Below are positions 1 to 5,170 of a stretch of 5,170 bases of DNA, one piece after another. The notes beneath the pieces are model-generated. The model saw only the letters and a list, made by a program, of their open reading frames with translations, searched no databases and had not been told where the DNA came from. How positions within the stretch are numbered: position 1 is the first letter of the stretch; the number at the start of each line of letters is the position of its first letter. The position numbers were made by a program, and so were the translations under genes. The stretch spans positions 1 through 5,170 of the forward strand of contig JACWAG010000188.1 of the NCBI GenBank assembly GCA_014874425.1, written 5' to 3'. This stretch comes from Syntrophaceae bacterium (GTDB lineage: Bacteria; Desulfobacterota; Desulfomonilia; Desulfomonilales; Desulfomonilaceae).

Positions 1-243
1 CCGGGTTTCGTTCTACTCGCATCGGAACGGACGAGTCGTAATCAAATTATTCGTCATCCCTACAAACCGGTCTATGGGATCCAGGGTCATCCGGAGAGTT
101 TTCTCGGTACTAGGCCCGATGGCGGCGCCATTATTAGAAATTTCTTACATATAGCTGAGACGTATAACAAAAATGTCAGAAATATGGATAAAACTGGAGA
201 CATCAAAGTCTCGTTAAATAGGATTACAAAAAACATTAAATGA
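1..243 (+). CDS. Class I glutamine amidotransferase, C-terminal fragment (5' end outside window)
   Basis: The open frame starts before base 1 and ends at the TGA at 241-243, giving the last 80 residues. The segment reading PVYGIQGHPE (residues 23-32 of the fragment) is the signature of the class I (Triad) glutamine amidotransferase fold. H30 and E32 correspond to the catalytic His and Glu that act with a nucleophilic Cys lying upstream of the window. Such domains hydrolyse glutamine and pass ammonia to a synthetase partner in the cytoplasm. The preceding stretch with ERTSRNQIIRHP resembles stand-alone GMP-synthase-like amidotransferases more than TrpG or CarA, but the acceptor cannot be decided from the tail alone. 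After the motif the chain continues through a helix-like NFLHIAETYNKN segment and a Lys/Asn-rich end typical of a diverging C-terminus. The gene lies 92 bp upstream of qmoA on the same strand, and no functional link is evident. Confidence 0.8.
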   Translation, partial: PGFVLLASERTSRNQIIRHPYKPVYGIQGHPESFLGTRPDGGAIIRNFLHIAETYNKNVRNMDKTGDIKVSLNRITKNIK

Positions 244-248
244 CGATT

Positions 249-276
249 GTGGGTCCTTTTTTACCATGAGGCCCAC
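249..276 (+). terminator. Hairpin just after the amidotransferase stop; possible weak terminator or attenuator
   Basis: GTGGGTC (249-255) can pair with GGCCCAC (270-276), giving seven pairs including one G-U, around a 14-base loop. It starts only five bases after the amidotransferase stop codon. The T-run lies inside the loop (257-262) rather than after the stem, so this is not a canonical intrinsic terminator. It may end or slow transcription from the upstream gene before qmoA, or be incidental. Confidence 0.3.
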
Positions 277-290
277 GAGTATTGACGCCG

Positions 291-308
291 GCGACATTTT
301 TTAGTCGC
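291..308 (+). other. Small hairpin in the qmoA leader
   Basis: GCGAC (291-295) and GTCGC (304-308) are perfectly complementary across an eight-base A/T loop (296-303). The structure lies 16 bases upstream of the qmoA ribosome binding site (GGAGGT, 325-330). A five-pair stem is short and could arise by chance, so any role in mRNA stability or translation is speculative. No convincing -35/-10 promoter pair was found in the 92-bp leader. Confidence 0.2.
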
Positions 309-335
309 TCTTGATTGTAAACACGGAGGTAGCCT

Positions 336-1592
336 ATGGGCGATGAAGATCAGAAGATTCTAGTCGTAGGTGGTGGAATCAGCGGGATTACGGCTGCTGT
401 AGAAGCCGCCGAAACGGGCGCTAACGTGGTCATAGTGGAACGAAATCCTTATTTGGGCGGCCGAGTGGCCCAACTCAATCAGTATTTCCCCAAACTGTGC
501 CCACCAACATGTGGTCTTGAGATTAATTTTCGAAGAATTAAGAATAACCCCAAGATCTCCTTTTTTACTCAAGCGGAAGTCCTTTCTCTATCGGGCAAAC
601 CTGGCGACTATTCAGTGGCGATTCAGGTGAACCCAAGATATGTGAACGACAATTGCACTGCATGTGGCAAGTGCGCTGAAGTATGCGAAACGACTGTTCC
701 AAATCAAATCAATTATGGGATGGATTCTGTAAAAGCCGCTTATTTACCCCATCAGATGGCGTATCCATTCAAGTATGTTATCGATTCCAAGATAATTGGA
801 ACAGATGAGGCTGTTAAGTGCGCTCAGGCTTGCCCTTACAACGCCATAGATTTGGAAATGAAGCCTGAAACATTGAACATTCAGGTTGGAGCAATTGTAT
901 GGGCCACAGGCTGGGACCCTTACGAAGCTGAGAAAATCGACTACCTAGGTTTCGGACGACTCCCCAATGTTTTGACTAGCGTAATGTTTGAACGACTGGC
1001 TGCAATCAATGGACCCACTGGTGGCAAGATGGTACGGCCTTCCGACGGCAAGGAAGTCAAGAGTGTAGCCTTCGTGCAGTGCGCAGGATCCAGAGACGAA
1101 AATCATCTGGCTTACTGTTCTGGCGTATGTTGTCTGGCTTCTTTGAAGCAATCCACTTATATCCGGGAACGGGTACCGGACAGCAAAGCTTTCATATATT
1201 ACATTGATATTCGAGCCATGGGAAAATATGAAGACTTCTACACCAAAGTACAACAGGACAAAAATCTTTCCCTTATTAAAAGTAAGATAGCCCGCATAAC
1301 TGAAGACAAAGAATCAGGCGGACTTCTTGTTGAAGGAGAGGACATTTCCGCAGGCTCCAAAGTTAGTCAAGTGGTGGACCTTGTTGTCCTGGCGGTAGGA
1401 ATGCGGCCTGGAACGTCTAAGATCAGGCCGGATCTGGAAATGAATTACGACGACTTTGGCTTTGTGACCGGTTCTGGAGACTCCGGAATTATTCCAGCCG
1501 GATGCGTCAAGGCGCCGATGGAAGTGGCGGCATCTCTACAAGATGCTACCGCCGCCGCTCTCAAGGCGATTCAAGTGGCAGTGCGGAGGTAA
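336..1592 (+). CDS. qmoA: QmoA, HdrA-like FAD/iron-sulfur subunit of the Qmo complex
   Basis: QmoA is a soluble HdrA-type flavoprotein that passes electrons within the quinone-interacting oxidoreductase complex, classically between the quinone pool and APS reductase. The 418-residue length fits the family. The start has GGAGGT at 325-330, six bases before ATG. A dinucleotide-binding loop, VGGGISG (11-17), opens the FAD domain, and ERNPYLGGR (35-43) follows. The segment KLCPPTCGLEINFRRI (53-68) is a QmoA hallmark, with C55 and C59. An inserted ferredoxin module holds C107, C110, C113 and C117, followed by C162 and C166. The two leading cysteines of the second motif are absent (T156, A159), so only one complete [4Fe-4S] site is expected (C107/C110/C113 with C166). 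The HdrA-type cluster motif is C249 with C261, C265 and C266. There is no signal peptide or membrane segment. The gene is first of a three-gene operon. The assignment rests on motif recognition, not on a search; a generic HdrA-like paralogue is the alternative. Confidence 0.88.
   Translation: MGDEDQKILVVGGGISGITAAVEAAETGANVVIVERNPYLGGRVAQLNQYFPKLCPPTCGLEINFRRIKNNPKISFFTQAEVLSLSGKPGDYSVAIQVNPRYVNDNCTACGKCAEVCETTVPNQINYGMDSVKAAYLPHQMAYPFKYVIDSKIIGTDEAVKCAQACPYNAIDLEMKPETLNIQVGAIVWATGWDPYEAEKIDYLGFGRLPNVLTSVMFERLAAINGPTGGKMVRPSDGKEVKSVAFVQCAGSRDENHLAYCSGVCCLASLKQSTYIRERVPDSKAFIYYIDIRAMGKYEDFYTKVQQDKNLSLIKSKIARITEDKESGGLLVEGEDISAGSKVSQVVDLVVLAVGMRPGTSKIRPDLEMNYDDFGFVTGSGDSGIIPAGCVKAPMEVAASLQDATAAALKAIQVAVRR
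1585..1590 (+). promoter_or_regulatory. Ribosome binding site of qmoB, overlapping the qmoA stop
   Basis: GGAGGT sits seven bases before the ATG at 1598 and its last T is the first base of the qmoA TAA stop (1590-1592). This fixes the qmoB start at 1598. The longer frame reaching back to 1502 would overlap qmoA by 91 bases and would add non-family sequence. The arrangement suggests translational coupling of the two subunits. Confidence 0.85.
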
Positions 1593-1597
1593 TCCAT

Positions 1598-3736
1598 ATG
1601 GATCAAAATATTGGTGTTTATTTGTGTTCTGGATGCGGAATCGGAGAAGCTATAGATTTTGACACCTTATCCGGTGTCGCTGGAGAATCCGGTGTCGCAA
1701 AGATTTACACTCACGCGTGTTTATGTGGCGCCGAAGGATCCAAAGTAATAATGGACGACATAACGTCCGGCGCCGTTAATTGCGTTGTTTTAGGGGCCTG
1801 CTCAGGGCGGGTAAAATCTGAAGTTTTCGAGTTTGATCCCATGCAGACTATCATAGAAAGGGTCAATCTGCGTGAACATGTCGCATGGTGCCAACCGGCC
1901 GGCCACGAAGACACACAGGCCATGGCGGAAGATTATCTACGTATGGGTATAATACGGGTCCAGAAATCCACTCTGCCTACTCCATATCTCGAAGCCTTGG
2001 ACAAAACGCTGCTGGTTGTGGGTGGCGGATCCGCCGGTATGCAGGCTGCGCTGGACGCTGCAAAAGCCGGCTACAGCGTTAAGTTGGTGGAGAAGGAGCC
2101 TGAACTCGGCGGACACATGGCCAAATGGCATAAATGTTTACCACTTCATCCACCGTACCATGAGATTGAAGATATAGAGCTGTCCTTAACTATCCAGGAA
2201 ATCGAGAGCCACCAAAATATCGAGATATTTAAGAACTCTTCGATTCAAAAAATTTCTGGCGCTCCAGGGATGTTCGATGTGACACTCAACAACGGTGGTG
2301 GCACACATCGCGTCGGCTCTATTGTTCTTGCCGCAGGTTGGAAGCCTTATGACGCCACAAAACTGGAAAACCTCGGGTTTCAGAAATTTCCTGATGTTGT
2401 TACCAACGTTCAGGTAGAAGAAATGGCCAAGGCAGGCTCTCTAAATTGTCTATCAGATGGTTCAGTCCCTTCAGTAGTAGCGTTTGTACAATGCGCTGGA
2501 TCACGCGATCCCGACCACCTTCCTTATTGCAGCGCCGTCTGCTGCAGGGTTTCTCTCAAGCAGGCCATGTATTTTAAGGAACAAAACGAGGAAACAAAAG
2601 TCATCGTTTTCTACAAAGACATGAGAACGCCCGAACAGGCGGAGGAGTTTTACAAACAGGTCCAAAAAGAAGGCGTAATCTTTGTCAAAACCGACACTTC
2701 CAAATTATCGATCAGTGAAGGTTCTGAGCACAAGATTGCCATTGATACGACAGACGAACTGCTTGGTGAACCCATTCAGATGGAAGTTGACATGTTAGTG
2801 CTCGCTACTGGCATGCAGCCTGTAGTTCTGGATGATCCAATACTAAACCTTGAATATCGCCAGGGCCCAGCATTACCGGCGCTGAAATATGGCTTTCCGG
2901 ATTCCCACTTTGTCTGTTTCCCCTATGAGACCAGAAGGACTGGGATCTATACAGCCGGGTGTGTCAGACAGCCCATGACATGCACAAGGTCAAAAAGTGA
3001 CGGGACCGGCGCGGCCCTAAAAGCCATACAATGTATGGAACTTTCATCGCAGGGTAAAGCCGTCCACCCAAGGGCCGGTGATCTTTCATATCCAAATCTC
3101 TTCATACAGAGATGTACTCAGTGCAAACGTTGTACAGAAGAATGTCCGTTCGGCATGTACAATGAAGACGTTAAAGGAACACCCCTTCCGCACCCCACCA
3201 GATGTAGGCGATGCGCTATTTGTATGGGTTCATGCCCGGAGAGGATCATTTCCTTTAACAATTATTCCGTGGATATGATCGGGTCTATGATCAAATCAAT
3301 CAGCGTGCCTGATGAATATGACGAAAAACCCAGGATAATAGGACTAATTTGTGAGAATGACGCCTTCCCGGCGGTCGATATGGTCGGATTAAACAAACTC
3401 CAGTATCCACCCTGGGTCCGTTTTATACCTTTGCGCTGTCTGGGATCAATAAACCTTGTGTGGATTGCGGACGCTCTGTCTAAAGGAGTCGATGGTATCG
3501 TCCTTTTCGGATGTAAATTCGGTGACGATTACCAGTGCCATTTTATTCAGGGAAGCGAATTGGCAGATACCAGAATGAGCAAAATCAAGGAGACCCTGGA
3601 TCGTCTTGTCCTTGAATCCGATCGTATCAGGCTGGAACAGATTTCGATCGACGATTATTACAGGATCCCGCAAATCCTGGAGGAATTTACCGCTAAATTA
3701 GAAGAACTCGGGCCCAACCCATACAAGGGCTTCTAA
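1598..3736 (+). CDS. qmoB: QmoB, HdrA-like FAD/iron-sulfur subunit with a fused MvhD-like domain
   Basis: This 712-residue soluble flavoprotein is the second HdrA-type subunit of the Qmo complex. Domains in order are as follows. An N-terminal HdrA domain has YLCSGCGIGEAID (8-20) and cysteines 10, 13, 41, 43, 68 and 98. An FAD domain has VGGGSAG at 141-147. The HdrA cluster motif is C299, C311, C315 and C316. A full two-cluster ferredoxin has C506/C509/C512/C516 and C536/C539/C542/C546. An MvhD-like domain from about residue 577 has C585, C614, C639 and C647. The end (GDDYQCHFIQGSELA at 643-657, ELGPNPYKGF at the C-terminus) is strongly QmoB-like as I remember the family. Unlike QmoA, both ferredoxin motifs are complete, and the QmoA CPPTC motif is replaced by KCLPLHPP. 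I recall related QmoB proteins being slightly longer, about 750 residues; the difference appears to lie in a shorter N-terminal region. The start at 1598 is set by the ribosome binding site. It lies five bases after qmoA and 14 bases before the next gene. Confidence 0.9.
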   Translation: MDQNIGVYLCSGCGIGEAIDFDTLSGVAGESGVAKIYTHACLCGAEGSKVIMDDITSGAVNCVVLGACSGRVKSEVFEFDPMQTIIERVNLREHVAWCQPAGHEDTQAMAEDYLRMGIIRVQKSTLPTPYLEALDKTLLVVGGGSAGMQAALDAAKAGYSVKLVEKEPELGGHMAKWHKCLPLHPPYHEIEDIELSLTIQEIESHQNIEIFKNSSIQKISGAPGMFDVTLNNGGGTHRVGSIVLAAGWKPYDATKLENLGFQKFPDVVTNVQVEEMAKAGSLNCLSDGSVPSVVAFVQCAGSRDPDHLPYCSAVCCRVSLKQAMYFKEQNEETKVIVFYKDMRTPEQAEEFYKQVQKEGVIFVKTDTSKLSISEGSEHKIAIDTTDELLGEPIQMEVDMLVLATGMQPVVLDDPILNLEYRQGPALPALKYGFPDSHFVCFPYETRRTGIYTAGCVRQPMTCTRSKSDGTGAALKAIQCMELSSQGKAVHPRAGDLSYPNLFIQRCTQCKRCTEECPFGMYNEDVKGTPLPHPTRCRRCAICMGSCPERIISFNNYSVDMIGSMIKSISVPDEYDEKPRIIGLICENDAFPAVDMVGLNKLQYPPWVRFIPLRCLGSINLVWIADALSKGVDGIVLFGCKFGDDYQCHFIQGSELADTRMSKIKETLDRLVLESDRIRLEQISIDDYYRIPQILEEFTAKLEELGPNPYKGF

Positions 3737-3750
3737 ACGAAGGATACGAA

Positions 3751-4941
3751 ATGGAAACTAGAATACCATTCCTGGAAGTCAGTGACGCAATAGTAATGTC
3801 AGGAGCAGAAACTTTGTACTGGTGCATGCAGTGTGGACTCTGTACAGGCTCCTGTCCGTGGAGGCTTGTGCCCGGTGAGGCGTCTGAACAGTTCAACGTC
3901 AGGTTAGTTCAACGTATGGGACAGCTCGGCCTTGAAGGTTTTGAATCGGAAAACTGCCTCTTTGCATGCACGACCTGTCGCACTTGTGTGGACAGGTGTC
4001 CTAGAGGTGTGGACATCATAGGAAATATTCGAGGCATGCGCAGCATGATGGCTGAAGTTGGAACAATCCCTGGCAGCTTGAAACCAATTGTCGGCAGCCT
4101 TCACTCACAAGGCAATCCGTGGTCAGGCCCGAGGGAAAAACGAACTGAGTGGACGGAAGGCCTTAATATTCCGACATTCTCCGAAGATACGGAATATTTT
4201 CTTTTTGTATGTTGCACTTCCTGTTACGACATTAGAAGTCGTAAGATAGCAAAATCAGTTGTAAAGGCCCTACAGGCGGCGGGTGTGTCATTTGGAATCA
4301 TCGGTGCTGAAGAAAGCTGCTGCGGGGAATCCATTAGAAAAGTCGGAGACGAAGCGCTATTCCAAAAACTGGCTGAGTCGAACATTAACCTCTACAATGG
4401 GAAGGGTGTGAAAAAGATAATAGTCACTTCTCCGCATTGTCTATACACGTTCAAAAACGAATATCCAGAACTTGGCGGGAAATGGGAAGTGTATCACTAC
4501 ACTGAAGTCCTGGCGGACGCCCTTAAATCTGGAAAGATCAAACCGTCCGGTGACGCCACGGGCCGTGTGGCCTTGCACGATCCCTGCTACCTCGGCAGAC
4601 ACAATGATATTTACGACCAACCTCGTGAACTTATTGAATCTCTTCCCGGTGCGGAGCTTTGCGAATTGTCGCGAAACCGCAAAAACAGTCTTTGCTGCGG
4701 TGGAGGTGGCGGCAGAGTTTGGATGGAAACTAAGGCCGGAGAGCGTTTTGCCGAATTACGTATCTCGGAGGCGTTAGACGCCGGCGCTAACATCTTGGCC
4801 ACGGCGTGCCCTTATTGCATAACCATGTTGGAAGATTCCTGCAACGTTATGGGCAAATCCGACCAGCTTAAAGTGATGGACCTCTCGGAGCTTTTGGCTG
4901 AAAAACTGTGGGAATTGCGTAATGCCTTGGGTTTAGTCTGA
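3751..4941 (+). CDS. HdrD-like protein (HdrC-HdrB fusion), soluble, in the usual position of qmoC
   Basis: The 396-residue product joins an HdrC-type module with two clusters to an HdrB-type module. C25/C28/C31/C35 and C73/C76/C79/C83 are two complete CxxCxxCxxxC(P) [4Fe-4S] motifs. The first CCG domain has C158, C190-C191 and C230, but S227 replaces the first Cys of its terminal CxxC. The second CCG domain is complete: C279, 35 residues, C315-C316, 36 residues, C353 and C356. In HdrB-type proteins CCG cysteines hold noncubane [4Fe-4S] clusters that reduce heterodisulfides; other CCG proteins serve as redox relays. No hydrophobic stretch long enough for a membrane span is visible, unlike QmoC, which ends in a cytochrome b domain. 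AAGGA at 3740-3744, six bases before the ATG, supports the start. The 14-bp gap after qmoB argues that it is a partner subunit. The natural substrate is unknown: a protein thiol such as DsrC, a small thiol, or another electron carrier are possibilities. HdrD-like family membership is firm; the exact orthology is not. Confidence 0.87.
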   Translation: METRIPFLEVSDAIVMSGAETLYWCMQCGLCTGSCPWRLVPGEASEQFNVRLVQRMGQLGLEGFESENCLFACTTCRTCVDRCPRGVDIIGNIRGMRSMMAEVGTIPGSLKPIVGSLHSQGNPWSGPREKRTEWTEGLNIPTFSEDTEYFLFVCCTSCYDIRSRKIAKSVVKALQAAGVSFGIIGAEESCCGESIRKVGDEALFQKLAESNINLYNGKGVKKIIVTSPHCLYTFKNEYPELGGKWEVYHYTEVLADALKSGKIKPSGDATGRVALHDPCYLGRHNDIYDQPRELIESLPGAELCELSRNRKNSLCCGGGGGRVWMETKAGERFAELRISEALDAGANILATACPYCITMLEDSCNVMGKSDQLKVMDLSELLAEKLWELRNALGLV

Positions 4942-4990
4942 CTCAGAAGACCAAATTATATCGAAGCGGTAGGAGTCAGACTAAAACCCA
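4928..4990. repeat. Long imperfect inverted repeat spanning the stop of the HdrD-like gene; candidate operon-end hairpin
   Basis: The left arm GGGTTTAGTCTGACTC (4929-4944) matches the reverse complement of GAGTCAGACTAAAACCC (4973-4989) except for one extra A in the right arm, and an outer T-A pair (4928/4990) extends it. The loop is 28 bases (4945-4972). The TGA stop (4939-4941) and the last codons of the HdrD-like gene lie inside the left arm. It sits between converging genes and could end transcription or protect the 3' end of the mRNA. No T-tract directly follows the stem on either strand, so it is not a standard intrinsic terminator. Confidence 0.7.
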
Positions 4991-5106
4991 CAACATCGTC
5001 GTTTTGCTGAACTTCCTGAGATTTCACGATAATTATGCAGATACGGTAGTAGACCTCTTCCTTGCCTGTTCACTTGGCCAGACCGTTTGAGTGTCTTACA
5101 AGAATA
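4991..5106. other. Intergenic stretch between converging genes, no gene seen
   Basis: Stop codons interrupt the frames on both strands and no family-like peptide, RNA gene or repeat was recognised. Only four- to five-pair stems can be drawn, such as ACGGT near 5054 with a partner near 5090, and these are within chance expectation. Confidence 0.6.
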
Positions 5107-5170
5107 TCACCCCTTTGGGAGAGTGAAATAGAACGTTGAACCTTTTCCAAGCTTTGAATCTACCCATATC
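5107..5170 (-). CDS. Sensor histidine kinase, extreme C-terminus (5' end outside window)
   Basis: Read on the minus strand from 5169, the last 20 codons give IWVDSKLGKGSTFYFTLPKG followed by TGA (complement of 5107-5109). The pattern (I-W-V-x-S-x-x-G-x-G-S-T-F-x-F-x-L-P) is the closing segment of the HATPase_c ATP-binding domain of sensor histidine kinases, including the GxGST turn and the final beta strand. Only about 20 residues are visible, so the sensor domain, the signal and the partner regulator cannot be told. The chain ends just after the catalytic domain, with no receiver domain attached at this end. The gene converges on the qmo operon, with its stop 165 bp from that of the HdrD-like gene, so it is not part of that operon. 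Confidence 0.8.
   Translation of the reverse strand, partial: IWVDSKLGKGSTFYFTLPKG

Noticed and set aside
282..321. Sigma70 promoter with TTGACG (282-287) as -35
   Set aside because: The nearest A/T-rich -10-like hexamer (TGTAAA, 316-321) is 28 bases away, and nothing suitable lies at 16-18 bases.
945..1253. 102-residue open frame on the minus strand inside qmoA
   Set aside because: It is fully antisense to conserved QmoA coding sequence, shows no recognised motif, and has no ribosome binding site evidence.
1502..1597. Extended N-terminus of qmoB starting at 1502
   Set aside because: It would overlap qmoA by 91 bases and encodes Arg/Ser/Gly-rich out-of-frame sequence. The ATG at 1598 has a strong ribosome binding site and begins with the family-like N-terminus.
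4472..4777. 101-residue + strand open frame in another frame of the HdrD-like gene
   Set aside because: It overlaps the conserved second CCG domain and its translation has no family features; it is a shadow of the real frame.
5099..5170. Minus-strand frame reading MGRFKAWKRFN up to a TAA
   Set aside because: The neighbouring frame encodes a clear histidine kinase C-terminus over the same bases, so this one is a shadow.
1..5170. CRISPR array, tRNA, rRNA or insertion sequence
   Set aside because: No spaced direct repeats, cloverleaf-like segments, rRNA-like sequence or transposase-like peptide were seen on either strand.

Overview
The window reads as a compact, AT/GC-balanced bacterial segment of the kind found in anaerobic sulfate-reducing or syntrophic bacteria. 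The best guess is Desulfobacterota (Syntrophobacter/Desulfomonile-like). A Gram-positive sulfate reducer or an uncultured relative cannot be excluded. This taxonomic guess rests on the presence of QmoA and QmoB (quinone-interacting membrane-bound oxidoreductase subunits) and a soluble heterodisulfide-reductase-type protein. No organism was identified by search.

Layout: (1) 1-243, + strand, is the C-terminal 80 residues of a class I glutamine amidotransferase, recognised by its terminal His-Pro-Glu motif. (2) 244-335 is a 92-bp leader holding two short hairpins and a strong ribosome binding site. (3) 336-4941 is a tight three-gene + strand operon: qmoA (336-1592), qmoB (1598-3736) and a 396-residue HdrD-like protein in which HdrC and HdrB modules are fused (3751-4941). 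Gaps are 5 and 14 bp, and all three frames are intact. (4) 4928-4990 is a long imperfect inverted repeat whose left arm contains the stop codon of the HdrD-like gene. (5) 4991-5106 shows no gene. (6) 5107-5170, - strand, is the extreme C-terminus of a sensor histidine kinase, converging on the operon.

The three operon products plausibly form one flavin/iron-sulfur electron-transfer complex. QmoA and QmoB are HdrA-type FAD proteins. QmoB adds an N-terminal HdrA cluster domain, a complete two-cluster ferredoxin module and a C-terminal MvhD-like domain. The HdrD-like protein adds two more [4Fe-4S] sites and two CCG domains of the type that hold noncubane Fe-S clusters. In the classical complex, QmoC (HdrC fused to an HdrE-like membrane cytochrome b) connects QmoAB to menaquinone. 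Here that place is taken by a soluble protein with no membrane segment, and the operon ends there. The APS reductase (aprBA) and sat genes that usually precede qmoA are also not adjacent. The most interesting reading is therefore a soluble Qmo/Hdr hybrid complex whose terminal electron partner may be a thiol/disulfide or another soluble carrier rather than quinone. This is an inference from gene content; the related qmoAB-hdrBC arrangement is known in Gram-positive sulfate reducers.
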